A stretch of 64,000 bases of DNA from Byssothecium circinans (lineage: Eukaryota > Ascomycota > Dothideomycetes > Pleosporales > Massarinaceae), in the NCBI GenBank assembly GCA_010015675.1, contig ML977017.1, positions 207,468-271,467 of the forward strand, read 5' to 3'. The notes beneath the pieces are model-generated. The model did not search any database and was not told the origin of the DNA. It was given only the letters and a program-made list of their open reading frames with translations. This document shows, in pieces, positions 1-9,976 of this stretch (the stretch's first letter is position 1; every line of letters begins with the position of its first letter). Position numbers and translations under genes: made by a program.

Positions 1-2
1 AA

Positions 3-218
3 CTTGAGGCCCTTAAGCCTCAACAGCCACGAAAGAGAATACGGGTAGACCTAAATCAACGCTTTGCAGATATAGATACAATCATGATAGCAAAACAGGC
101 AGCAGATCTTTTAGCGTTACAAAACAACGATAAAGCAGCAGAAAAAGAAGCAGAGAGAGCAGCAACTGAAGCAGCAGCTAAAACTCTTCAATCCATGTGT
201 ACAGAGTGGCAATTGTAA
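3..218 (+). CDS. Transposase C-terminal fragment (partial, 5' end outside window)
   Basis: An open frame enters from the window edge and ends at TAA 216-218, giving 71 residues. It has a basic stretch, PRKRIRVDLNQRFADI, followed by an Ala/Glu/Lys-rich helix (AEKEAERAATEAAAKTL). A basic patch with RVxxNxRFAxI is common at the tail of fungal pogo/Fot1-like DDE transposases, which cut and paste DNA through terminal inverted repeats. The catalytic Asp residues would lie upstream and are not visible, so activity cannot be judged. The visible part has no stop or frameshift. Family assignment rests on this tail and the adjacent terminal-repeat-like DNA. Confidence 0.55.
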   Translation, partial: LEALKPQQPRKRIRVDLNQRFADIDTIMIAKQAADLLALQNNDKAAEKEAERAATEAAAKTLQSMCTEWQL

Positions 219-270
219 CTAGGTTGAGGTAATTACATTGATTTTCTAAGGGGTGGCCGATTTCTAAGCA

Positions 271-302
271 GTGTCCCGGAACCCCGGGTGTCCCGGAACC
301 CC
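271..302 (+). repeat. Tandem 15-bp motif, probable transposon terminal repeat
   Basis: GTGTCCCGGAACCCC occurs exactly twice, at 271-285 and 288-302, separated by two G. It lies 52 nt after the transposase stop. Terminal repeats with an internal direct duplication are known in DNA transposons, so I read this as the right end of the element. Confidence 0.6.
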
Positions 303-711
303 ATCAGCTAGCTTATAGGAGGTTACTATGCAATACTAGACATGCTTCACATTGGATTTCCTAAACGCGCCCAGGCTCTCGCGGGGCTGTGAAAGCCGGC
401 AGTAGCACCAGTTTTAAAGCCCCCTTCAGAACTCTGGCAGACCTTTCTACAAAACTACCCCTGTAGAGAAGCTACCGTTTAGCTATCTACCTTGCTGCCG
501 ATTTCTCTGCTCCGACAGGCCGCGCACGTGCATAGACTTGGCATTGCCCCGCTAACGCGGAAGCTTCGAGCGTCATTCACATCTTCGAGTGCAAGCTCCA
601 TTTCCACCACCTTTGACTTTCGAACCCTCAATTACCACTCAGCACTTTCCATACAATACCAATACAGCAGAATCTGTTACGACCCTCAGATCTCAAAGCT
701 ATATTGCCGTC
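303..711. other. Transposon flank and 5' region of SGT2
   Basis: I see no gene in this stretch. It should hold the SGT2 promoter and 5' UTR. An open frame from 492 runs into the SGT2 frame, but it starts with TTG and includes the first intron, so it is not the gene start. Confidence 0.5.
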
Positions 712-1985
712 ATGGTAAGCTCCCGCCAAACAGACCCCTCTTCCCCCCTAATGCCATTATGCAGGCAACCGCACAATCCAAGAAGCGCCTTGCGCTCGCC
801 ATCCTCGATTTTCTCCAAACCTCGCAGACCGATGGCAGCGTCGCCGCCGATGACGCCGAGCAACTCGAAGTAGCCGCCAACTGCATCGCGGAAGCCTTCA
901 AGGTCGACCTCTCCGACACCTCCGCCGTGCAAGACGCGCTCGGCGGCCAGAACCTGATCTCCATCTACAATGTGTACGAGAAGCTCAAAGGCAAGACAAC
1001 GGCGTCGACACAAGGAGCGAGCTCAGCATCGGAAGCTCGACCCGCCACCCCGCAGACTGCGGCCAAGGAAGAGGGAATACCGAATAAGAGCGAGGGCGAG
1101 AGGCTAAAGGGTCTAGGCAATGAGGCAATGAAGAGGAAGGATTACGAGAGTGCGGTGAAGCATTACACGGCTGCCCTAGACGCCGTGCCCTTAAACCCGA
1201 TCTACCTTTCGAACCGCGCGGCTGCGTTCTCAGGACTGGGAAAGCATGCGGAGGCGAAGGACGATGCTGAGATGGCGACGGCTGCGGATCCGAACTACTC
1301 GAAGGCGTGGTCGCGGTTAGGACTCGCCAAGTATGTTCTCGGTGACTCAAAGGGTGCTATGGAGGCATACAAGGCGGGTATGGAAGCCGATGGCGGCTCT
1401 GATGTCATGCGCAAGGGATACGAGACAGCGAAGAAGCGGTTTGAAGAGGAGGGTGGGGATGTTGGGGCTCCGGATGCGTCAAGGGGCGCACCAGGAGGTG
1501 GTGCTGCAGGCGCAGGAGGCATGCCCGACCTTTCGTCTTTGGCGTCAATGTTCGGCGGCGGCGGTGGTGCGGGTGGCGGCGGTATGCCTGACCTGTCTGC
1601 GCTTGCGGGTATGATGGGCGGCGGCGGCGGTGGTGGAGGTGGCGGCGGTGGCATGCCTGACCTCGCGTCCATGATGCAGAACCCGATGATGAGGCAGATG
1701 GCTCAGAATGTCATGCAGAACCCAGATATGCTCAGGAATATCATGAGTAATCCGCGGGTTGCGGAAATGGCGGAGCAGTTTGGTGGTCGCGGTGGAGGTG
1801 GAGGAGCTGGTGGTGGGGCAGGTGGACCAAGCATTGCGGATATGATGAATGATCCAAGCATTGCTGAGATGTGAGTTCCATACAAGCCCTTCTAGTTGGA
1901 ATGTCTGCTGACTTTTATTATCAGGGCAAGGAACTTCATGGGTGGTGCTGGCCGAGGTGGTGCTGGACGGGGTGACTCTTCATAG
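712..1985 (+). CDS. SGT2: Small glutamine-rich TPR cochaperone SGT2 (SGTA homologue)
   Basis: SGT2 hands tail-anchored membrane proteins from the ribosome side to the GET pathway in the cytosol and binds Hsp70/Hsp90 tails. The model is join(712..714,765..1870,1925..1985), 389 aa. Exon 1 is only the ATG. The 50-nt intron (GTAAGC..GCAG) gives an N-terminus MATAQSKKRLALAILDFLQ, as expected for the SGTA dimerisation domain (about residues 1-65). Three TPR motifs cover about residues 110-210. The C-terminal part is Gly/Met-rich, with three MPDL copies before an NP-rich STI1-like segment (MQNPMMRQMAQNVMQNPDML). The 54-nt second intron replaces an in-frame TGA at 1872 and adds a Gly/Arg tail ending DSS. 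The gene is convergent with TMA20. The family is certain; the polyglycine runs are longer than in yeast. Confidence 0.92.
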
Positions 1986-2381
1986 TTGACCATGCCATGG
2001 TTGATGGCGGCGGCCTTGGACATACATGATGGGCGTGTTTTGAAAGGCTTTGGCCAACTACGGTACAGACTTAGTACGGAGGCTCTCGAAAAGCATGCGA
2101 TGAGCATGCACGGCTTCATGGATAGACGGAAACAATGATACCAAATTTCGTGTTCACGTGTGATTCTTATTCTCGACAGTGTGTCGTATGCTCATACGAG
2201 CTCTATGGAGCAGCTTGCACCTGCGTGGCCCTACTACTTTCATCATCCATGGACGCCGCATTCCCCTTCTCCATGCGTCTCTGTCCAACGCCCAAGCTGT
2301 TTATTTATGCCTCTCAACTGCATCTACACAGTCTGAACATGACTTGCATAAGATACCCTCACATCCCATCCCACACACCCC
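1986..2381. other. Convergent 3' intergenic region SGT2/TMA20
   Basis: About 400 bp between two stop codons pointing at each other. It should hold both 3' UTRs and polyadenylation signals. Several short open frames here have no coding character. Confidence 0.5.
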
Positions 2382-3131
2382 TCACCCCAAATTAAGCTGC
2401 CAAAGCCCATCACCCAAATAATGCCCGCCCTCACAAGCCTGCCCCTTCTTAACCTTCTTCATCTCCTCGGTCCCGACCTTCAAGACCCCCACCATACACG
2501 CCGTCTCCTTGCCCTCAGCCTCAATAACCACGACCTCTCCGGCATCTAGTTCCTCCTTGCCATATCGGCCCTCGGGATCTTGCGGGTCGTTGGGGAGTCT
2601 GCCGCCCGCGGAGGTCAGGCCGGGAGCCATGAGGGTGGCGCCAGAGAGCACGAAGCGGATTGCACCGCGGTCGATGCGGAGGCGGTGGAACGCGTGCGGG
2701 TATTTGTGCACGAGGGTTAGGTGGGGCAGGATGGCGTCGTCCATGTGTTGGAAGAAGAGGGGCGTTGTGGAGAGTGTGTAGAGGGATACGCGATCGGGTC
2801 TATGGGGGCGCGGGGGTCGCGTGTTAGCTAGCTATCGTAGTGGAAGCGTGGACGATGGTGATGGTGATTGAATGGAGGAGAAGGGGGTAGAGGGTGGAAT
2901 TGGAGAAGGAAGGCGTAAGTACAGTTTCACTAAATCGAGCTGTTCTTTCTTGGGCAGTATGTCTTCGATGTAGGGTTCGAGGCGTGGGTAGGTTTCCAGG
3001 ACTTTTGTGCGGATGGTGCGTTGGACGGAGGATTTTACTTTTGATTTCGCGCCGGGGGTGATGCTGCGAGGGTACATTAAATTCCTTATATACGAATCGT
3101 TTTGAGAAGGAGCTTACTCTTTCTTGAACAT
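2382..3131 (-). CDS. TMA20: Translation machinery-associated protein 20 (MCT-1, PUA domain)
   Basis: MCT-1/Tma20 works with Tma22/DENR to recycle 40S subunits and to promote re-initiation. The model on the minus strand is complement(join(2382..2799,2923..3063,3118..3131)), 190 aa against about 181 for human MCT-1. Exon 1 encodes MFKK plus two bases; introns are 54 and 123 nt, the second with a GTACTT donor. The N-terminal pre-PUA part contains KVKSSVQRTIRTKVLETYP and PKKEQLDLVKL. After the second junction come RVSLYTL and PLFFQH, matching the family. The C-terminal PUA domain (about residues 100-185) has HKYP, DRGAIRFVLSGA, APGLTS and the ending HYLGDGLW. All are hallmarks of the family. Confidence 0.92.
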
Positions 3132-3601
3132 GGTGGCGGTTTTTGTGGTGTATGGAGTGTTTGACTGTTGTTGATGATGAATTAAAGTGCCCCGCAGTTG
3201 GGATATGGTTTCTGCGCGTTTGGAGGAGGGGTAGCGGCATTGTACGGGTGGCGGGGCGGTACGGCGGGGTAAATAGGAGTTATGGCAGTTCTTACCATCT
3301 TCGGCGCTCTTCTTTATTCCTCCTCTTAGAAGTAACACTGTTTTTGGTAGATAATCTATACCCTACTTCCCCACACACACGATACTCTTCCGCTTCCGCA
3401 ACTCATTTCATCCCGTCATTTGGCATCTAATCTCATGTCTTCGAAATATTTTCAAAATCCGTTTTGAGATAAAGAACCAATTCTCGTTCTTTGCGCGAAA
3501 GCCAACCATACTGAAGTCTACCGCAGTGACAACATAAGCCAGGCCCTCATCAGTGGTTCCATTCCTCAGCTGGAACTGACGAAAAAATTCTCTGTCTGTG
3601 T

Positions 3602-4012
3602 CCATCTTTCGCGGTATCACAATGATGTTGATATTGTAAGCCTCATATTCCGCCTCATCTACTGGGCTATATCTCCAACACTGGAAACGCTAATCGACAA
3701 TGCACATGCGTCTACCAAACCCGTCTAGCCCAATATCCCGTCAAACAGTTCGACTGTTATCCAACAATATCTGTTGTCCTTGGCCATGATGGCCACCACG
3801 TCACCACCCTATCCCACAGCACCAACGTCATCTCTAGCAAGTTTGGAAAAGCAGTAGCCTACCCCAACATCCTGTCACCTATTCTCTCGAGACTAGCTGT
3901 GCTATCTTTCTACTACTAATCCTTCTTCGGCTACATGATTCGCTGGGCTGTCTATGGCGACATTGAGCTCCTCGTCTGTAAATGTATTGCGGGCATACTC
4001 CGCATGCCGTGA
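3602..4012 (+). pseudogene. Broken protein-coding relic of unknown family
   Basis: Two overlapping frames read like one interrupted protein. The first (3603-3728) gives DIVSLIFRLIYWAISPTLET and stops at TAG 3726-3728. The next frame (3710-3919) continues with VYQTRLAQYPVKQFD, VVLGHDGHHVTTLSHSTNVI and GKAVAYPNILSP, stops at TAA 3917, and reads on (SFFGYMIRWAVYGDIELLV) to TGA 4010. A frameshift and in-frame stops without plausible splice sites suggest decay. I do not recognise the family. Real introns in a living gene are a less likely alternative. Confidence 0.4.
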
Positions 4013-5210
4013 TTCACCTAATCTCCTTTCACAAAATCCTCATATTCACAGAAACTATCTTGTACCTTATCCAACGCTCCCTCTACTTCATCCTCTACTT
4101 TTCGTCCCACGAGGTTTTTGTGAACATGTCCACGCCATTATACCCAGCACGTCATATTGCGCATTCATCAGTATCTCTCTATCAACCATGCCAAAAACAC
4201 GGTTTCTCGCATACAACAACATCGCGCCTTCACGTAAAGGAAGCAACGGAAGCGCTGGATCGGGTGGCAATACGTTTATGTACGTTTTTGAGCATCTGGA
4301 ATCAAACAGAGTGGGACTTATAAGAAGGAATAGGAAGGTTGCGTGCGATAAAACGGAGGTGGGTACAGGATGGTGGAGAAGAGTTAGTGAGGGGAGTCAG
4401 TGGTCCTGGAAGAAAGAATGTGCAAGATGATTATTGGTATAGTTTAGTGAACTGGCGATAGTCTAGGCGAGAAGGGTCACAGGTAGATAAAGATAAAGAC
4501 AGAATAGGGAGCAGATCGCAGATCGGTTCAAGGATGAGTTACCGTTGCATGGTGAAAAGGTATGAGGGGTTTCCGGTCTAATAGTTGAGGGTGATTCGGG
4601 AAGAGTTGATGCGCGTAAATGTGTATAATATCCTTCCTCTCAACTCCCAGTTGTACTCAAATAAATTCCAGCGAGGTGAGTTACACCATGTCACAACAAC
4701 GTTGAAGTAAAATGTGTTAATACAGTCTGATGTCAGAGCGTATGGACTAACATCACGAAGTACTGTACATACATGTTTCAACGGTCATGATCATCCAAAG
4801 ATCATAGTATGATAAAGACATCCATTAAGGGTGAGTATGATGAATCTATTGTACCAGGGCAACCACTCAAAGCAGCTCATTTGCTCTAAAACTCTAACCA
4901 AATTAAGGAAAGCATTACCCAAGTCTCTGACGCCGCTTGATATTCGCGCGGCGATCGTTAGGTGTGCATGCTCCCCATCTCATTAAACCAGCAGTTCATG
5001 AGGAAGATGTAACAGATGACAGGTCGGGTATACAGCGTGATCCCCCAAAACCTGCATCCAAAATGCACCGTACTCTCCTTAACCACCCCCGATGTGAACA
5101 ATCCAACTGTGTAGAAATCCGATTGAGCATTGCGTCAAGTCATTGTTATGAATCATGCTGTGTGTTAGTGGCAGTACAGTCGTTGTATTGTGTCGTCAGT
5201 CGTAAGATAC
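4013..5210. other. Intergenic, no gene seen
   Basis: Open frames here (for example 3954-4430) overlap each other in several frames and show no motif. The first part may be further decay of the relic at 3.6-4.0 kb. The second half is the 3' side of the F-box-like gene. Confidence 0.4.
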
Positions 5211-6476
5211 CTAAGGCCAACTCTCCAGGTCAGTGCCCCAGGGCGACCCAAACTCCAGCTCTACACCATAACGTCGTCCTCCGTCTTTACATTGCTGTTG
5301 CATTAGTTCATACCTTGCCCATTCATTGAACAGATGGTTCTCGTGGAAAAACAATCCAGTCGCGAAAGATGCCTTTGTGAAGAAGTCGTGAGGGTATACT
5401 TGCTCATACTCTACCGTGATGCGCTCAAGCGCAGGCAGCGCAGCGTGGCCGAAACTCGGGACACGGCATCTGCCTTTGATCACAAATTCGAGCAGTTCTA
5501 GGATGCGGTAGTTGCGCCTCCGGAACTGGGTATCGAAGTCGACTTTGAAGATGGTCAAGTGTTTGAGTGATGCGGGGAAGAGAGTAGCAAGGTTTTGTGC
5601 GAAAGGCGCGCCAGTCATTTGCAGCGGAACTGTAACGTGCCTGTCGTACATGACGACAGTGTCGCCGGGAATCTGGCGACGGGAAACCTGCTTGTTGTCG
5701 AAGGCTGACTCTGGCGCGACGAGACGCGTGACGTTGGTAAACATGGAGAACTGAAATACCGGTATCTGTAGCTGAGTTGGATCGCGGTGCTTCAGTGCTT
5801 TTGATGTCAAAGTCGACCAGTCATGCGGTAGGTCAAGCTGTTGTAGAGTCTGACACCGGGACACGAAGATCCTGTCTAGATACCCAGCCTTCCACTCATA
5901 CGGCTGGTACCAGTCGTGCCAGCCCCTAGTCGGAGCTTTGAAGATGGAGTTGAGGAAAGGAAAGCGCCAGAGATGACTGTCACGCATGTCAAGGACCTCC
6001 AAGTTGGTCATGAGCGCGAAGAGCATGGCGAATGTTGCCCGTGTTCGCCCAGATTGCAAATCACGCTGCCATTCAATACGCGACGAATAATCCAAACCAC
6101 TGTCCCGGACTATAGGCAGACACGCGCGGAGGAAACTCTTGTCGGTCGGGAGCTGAATCGTGTTGGCGTCGTCGCTCTTTCCAATCTTTAGAGTCTTTGT
6201 CTTTTTCGCGAGGTCAGGGTACATGACAAGCATGAGCACGAGGCTCGGAACCTCACACCAGCTGATGCTGATGTCGCGTGTAAAGTGTTCAAGTACGACA
6301 GCTCGCGTGTGCTTGGCCACGAGAGATAGTGCAAGTAAGTCTTCGATGCCGGCATAAAGTGCTTCTAGCTCTTCTAAGTCGACATAGTAGAAGAGGCCCT
6401 CTGGCAATACCGGCGGGAGAACGCGGACCCATTGGACAACCTGTGCGAGAAGCTCGTCTGGAAGGCGGCCCGGCAT
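5211..6476 (-). CDS. F-box-like protein, function unknown
   Basis: A single-exon frame of 421 aa starting at ATG 6476. The N-terminus MPGRLPDELLAQVVQWV fits the start of an F-box, the helix bundle that binds Skp1 in SCF ubiquitin ligases. It is followed by a leucine-rich stretch (ELEALYAGIEDLLALSLVAK). The rest has no leucine-rich repeats or WD repeats I can define, but it is evenly hydrophobic and globular in composition (LEVLDMRDSHLWRFPFLNSI, FPASLKHLTIFKVDFD), as in many fungal F-box-like proteins of unknown target. If the F-box is real, the role would be substrate recognition for ubiquitination. No partner is nearby. Confidence 0.7.
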   Translation of the reverse strand: MPGRLPDELLAQVVQWVRVLPPVLPEGLFYYVDLEELEALYAGIEDLLALSLVAKHTRAVVLEHFTRDISISWCEVPSLVLMLVMYPDLAKKTKTLKIGKSDDANTIQLPTDKSFLRACLPIVRDSGLDYSSRIEWQRDLQSGRTRATFAMLFALMTNLEVLDMRDSHLWRFPFLNSIFKAPTRGWHDWYQPYEWKAGYLDRIFVSRCQTLQQLDLPHDWSTLTSKALKHRDPTQLQIPVFQFSMFTNVTRLVAPESAFDNKQVSRRQIPGDTVVMYDRHVTVPLQMTGAPFAQNLATLFPASLKHLTIFKVDFDTQFRRRNYRILELLEFVIKGRCRVPSFGHAALPALERITVEYEQVYPHDFFTKASFATGLFFHENHLFNEWARYELMQQQCKDGGRRYGVELEFGSPWGTDLESWP

Positions 6477-7308
6477 TGTGATACTGGGGAGAGAGAATTC
6501 GAAGTTTGAAGGAAAAGGAAGAGGTTGAAGGAAAGGAAAATACCGGAGGAGTCTGAAAGACCGGCCAAATTGTGATGAACGAGATGAATTGAGCGAACAC
6601 CAACGGCGGCGGTGCTCGCTGGCTGTGATATCTACGAAAGCCTGTCGCTAAGGCTGCCACTCGAAGTGTTGCGCCAATTGTGCGTCTTTCGCAAGTCGGA
6701 TAAGTTACGCCGAGGCAACACTGTTGCGCAAGCTTAAGCAGAAGTCGTGAATCCGTTTGGTACAGTACAGACAGAAAAGCCTGGGGAGCTGAAACCGTAG
6801 AACTCGCGGGTTGTTGATGCCGTGAATCTGCGTCGTAGCTGCAGAGTTGTAGAGCTTCTTTGGCGTGGTCACGGTTGTGGTTGCGGTGAGAACGGTCGAG
6901 GGCGTACGCGCTGGAGGATTATATTCGTTTTGTTTGCCAAGAGCGCGCTAGTCGACGAGCAATTTCAACACACGTGACGTCAGTGTGTTGGCTCAGGGAC
7001 CGCTTAGGAAAGTGCAAACGGCGGAGACGCGATCTTTCATATCATTATGTAGGAACTTACTTTGCGATTATATACGTGAAGATTGAAATTCGGTACGTTG
7101 CATATATCAGTGGAAAGAGGGCGACACATGTATTATACGAAGATAGATCTACTGACAAGATCACAAGACAGCTGATATTAATGCAAGAATGTGCTCGTGC
7201 TAATGCTATGCAATCAGGCTCCCGGTCTTACATTATCCCAAGAAACGCCCATTGTAAATGCCAACCCGGTCTACTAAGCTGAAGCTTTACCCAATACGCA
7301 ATGCCAAT
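6477..7308. other. Intergenic, no gene seen
   Basis: The upstream region of the F-box-like gene and 3' region of the HExxH gene. A 102-residue open frame at 6974-7282 shows no motif and looks random. Confidence 0.45.
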
Positions 7309-9144
7309 CTATCCATCCGAAACCTGCTCTTCCGTCATATCATCGTCAGACCTAGCAGCAACACCTTCTACAGGTTTATCGTTCTCTACTTTTGGTCCAA
7401 CTTCGACAACCTCTTGTGATACACAGGCCGCTTCATCTGCCGTCTTCGTCCTCTTGTGCCCGTATGGACTCCACCGCCGTCCATCTGTATGTCGCTGCGG
7501 TTTCCGATTGTTTGAATTCGGGTTCCTGACAATTTGGCCGTCGTCCATGCGGTGGAAGGTAGTGTCTTTGCCATCGATATGGTCTGAGATATCTGCATCC
7601 TTCTCGTCTTCCCATACCATTAGATTAGTACCGTTGATCTCGATAGAGCGACAACCAGTCCGTGGAACGTGGAAGATGTCGATGTCGGAGCCGGCGAAGT
7701 CATGCTCCCAGGTCCCCTTCTGCTGGAGCTTGGTGATGTAGTCCATGGGGAGCGTGTACAATATATTGTCTTCTTTATCGTACAGTTCCCGAAGTGGATA
7801 GCTGAGGACAGCTAGGCCAAGACCGCAGTCAACGCGGGAAGAAATGGGGTGCAGACGGCCGCCAAAGATCTTGAGTTCGAATGCGATACCCGATTCGGTC
7901 CATGTGTTGTCGTTGAAGAAGACTTCGGGTTCGCCAAGTGGATGTTCATGGTGTGGACCAGACACTTCGATGAAGTGTGCCATTTCATGCGCAAGACAAA
8001 CTGCTAGGAACAGATTGAAGCGCAGGACCATTGCAGGTTCTGGGTATTGCAGCAAGCTCAACTTCTTAGCCGTGGTGTAGAAGTCGGAATGTAAGCATAT
8101 TCTGCTGGTGTGGCACTTCTGATCCATCTTCCGCATCAACCCATTCTTGTAGTCGGCTACGAGGCTCATGGAAGCATATGCTGGATCCCGAGGTAGCGGG
8201 TCTCGATGAAACATAAAGTGCACTGTATGGATCTGTCGATCTATGAAAGCTCGAAATTCGGCTGCGTGTTCTTCTGTCCATGGGACATCTTCACGGATGC
8301 GGTGGCATGGTTGGCCATATGCTTCAGTCGAGACGGGACAGGGTTGTCGGTCACCCCAAACCAAAGTATGCCAGAAGGTGGACGTTGCTCGAGAGAATAG
8401 GAGCAAAGTACTAAGGCGCAAAGCAGGCTTCAGCGTCTCGTATATCTCGTCAGAGCAGCCGTGGAAGTTGTCTGCACGGAAAATCGCGTGAATTTCATTG
8501 TCCAGAGTCGACTCTTTCACAGGCGTATCTTCGGAGAAAGAGACGGCTTGTTTGTTGATGAGTTCGATGGGGTCAAAACCGAGCTTGAGGGATTTCCGCT
8601 TGGCTGGATCTTTGCGGTGCCCAAGCAACCTCCTATACTTCTCCAAGACTTTCCGATCCGCGACCTGGGCCAAGTGGTGGTTGATGGATATGCTAAGCTG
8701 AAGGCCGAAATCTTTCGGTACCTCAATGGTTGAAGGTGTGAAAGTAGCGGAGTTCTCGTAACTGAGGACGTCAGGCAGCTCACGCACAAGCTGGTCGATG
8801 CATTGATCCATGATAACGCCTTCCTGGAGCTTATGCAAAAGCACACCATTTTCTCCTCGCTCTTCAACCTGATATTCACCCTCCCCACCACCTGGTAGTA
8901 AATGGCGCATATTCTGTGCTGCACTTGGTGGGGGCCCGCATCCGTTGTTTGGTGGTGTTATGGCTCCGGTCGGTGTCCACTCCATGCTATCCGGATCGTC
9001 GTGCTGAAAAACCATCACATTCCCGTTCATCTCTGCGTTTTCTTCGTTTCCATCATTTTCTGTATCTTGGCTCAGGCGCACTTCGAGTAGTTTGCTGATG
9101 TGCAGCATAGCCTCGTAGGCTTTCCTGTAGCGGGAGGGCTCCAT
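7309..9144 (-). CDS. HExxH-motif protein, putative zinc metallopeptidase-like, fungal
   Basis: A single-exon frame of 611 aa from ATG 9144. Residues 386-391 read HEMAHF, an HExxH zinc-binding signature inside a hydrophobic helix (FNLFLAVCLAHEMAHFIE), followed by VSGPHHEH and, about 25 residues later, TESGIAFELKIFGG. The two His and Glu could form a gluzincin- or SprT-like site, with a third ligand from HHEH or the downstream Glu. That is inference; I cannot name the family. The first 140 residues are polar, and the C-terminus (after about 530) is basic and disordered, with RKPQRHTDGRRW and HKRTKTADE as a possible nuclear signal. No signal peptide is present, so an intracellular role is likely. 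Confidence 0.7.
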   Translation of the reverse strand: MEPSRYRKAYEAMLHISKLLEVRLSQDTENDGNEENAEMNGNVMVFQHDDPDSMEWTPTGAITPPNNGCGPPPSAAQNMRHLLPGGGEGEYQVEERGENGVLLHKLQEGVIMDQCIDQLVRELPDVLSYENSATFTPSTIEVPKDFGLQLSISINHHLAQVADRKVLEKYRRLLGHRKDPAKRKSLKLGFDPIELINKQAVSFSEDTPVKESTLDNEIHAIFRADNFHGCSDEIYETLKPALRLSTLLLFSRATSTFWHTLVWGDRQPCPVSTEAYGQPCHRIREDVPWTEEHAAEFRAFIDRQIHTVHFMFHRDPLPRDPAYASMSLVADYKNGLMRKMDQKCHTSRICLHSDFYTTAKKLSLLQYPEPAMVLRFNLFLAVCLAHEMAHFIEVSGPHHEHPLGEPEVFFNDNTWTESGIAFELKIFGGRLHPISSRVDCGLGLAVLSYPLRELYDKEDNILYTLPMDYITKLQQKGTWEHDFAGSDIDIFHVPRTGCRSIEINGTNLMVWEDEKDADISDHIDGKDTTFHRMDDGQIVRNPNSNNRKPQRHTDGRRWSPYGHKRTKTADEAACVSQEVVEVGPKVENDKPVEGVAARSDDDMTEEQVSDG

Positions 9145-9976
9145 GTCGCTGCCCGTTTCCCGCGATAGCTTTTTGCTATAAGCTCTTTTTGTCGATCAGC
9201 AGGTGCGGTCAGGCGGTTCACAGCCTCACGCCGTACACCAGGGTCGATTGATATGTAAGCAGTGCGGGTTGGGAAAGGCAGGCTGCGCTCAAGATCCAAA
9301 AATAATTTCAAGGGTGCGCGCTCCAATTATTCAGCCCCGCCTAATACGTGTATCCCAACTCCAGAGGCTACTGAAGGGCTCAATCGCGTGTGTCTCGGCA
9401 CTCATTGATCCCAGTCTCTCAAGCCGATCTCCCCTTCTGTTTCGGGGGCTATGCGGACGTGCTAAGATAGTAGCAAAAGGAAAGTTCCAGGCAGAGCTCT
9501 CCATAGGGTATGCCTCGCGTTGATATCCGCGCCCGGTCCAACAGCGGTGAAAGAAAGCCTGCGCTGAAAGCTAGGCTGTTTGGGGAGCTGCAATGAGAAC
9601 TAGCGTGACGATAATCCAAAGGACATGGCAGAGACCGTGGATGGATAGCAGAGGGAAAGCACAAAAGAGTATGGTGACGAATGTATGCATCAGGCAGCAC
9701 GATGATGAAGACGCATGAGTTGTTGTTCGGAAGCAACCGTGCCACCCCTGTCATAGCAAAACGTGTCTTGGCACCTCAATCGGAACGCCCCGACGACGCT
9801 CGCATAGGATGACTTCATACCTTTTCATCTTGTCGAATAAGCTGCACTTTCATTTCAAAGTTACACATCATTCCTGTATCCCCTCAAGAGCTCAGTTGAT
9901 TTTTTACTACCGGTTGTTATACAAGAAAAGGATATCTCAAACACTGATATAGCTGAAGCTCTCGTAAACTCTTTTT
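9145..9976. other. Intergenic, no gene seen
   Basis: Lies between the start of the HExxH gene and the 3' end of CWF19. Short open frames (9203-9523 plus, 9449-9754 minus) lack motifs. Confidence 0.45.

Larger units (their letters stand above)
1..302 (+). mobile_element. 3' end of a DDE (pogo/Fot1-like) DNA transposon, cut by the window edge
   Basis: The window opens inside the last part of a transposase reading frame. It is followed by a short non-coding tail and a doubled GTGTCCCGGAACCCC motif that looks like the right terminal repeat. The left half of the element lies outside the window, so terminal inversion and target-site duplication cannot be tested. The right border is placed at the end of the second motif copy by inference. 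Confidence 0.6.

Noticed and set aside
492..764. Upstream N-terminal extension of SGT2
   Set aside because: It begins at TTG and reads through the first intron; the conserved N-terminus is obtained only by splicing from the ATG at 712.
1295..1885. Proline-rich minus-strand frames over SGT2
   Set aside because: They are antisense shadows of the polyglycine-coding region.
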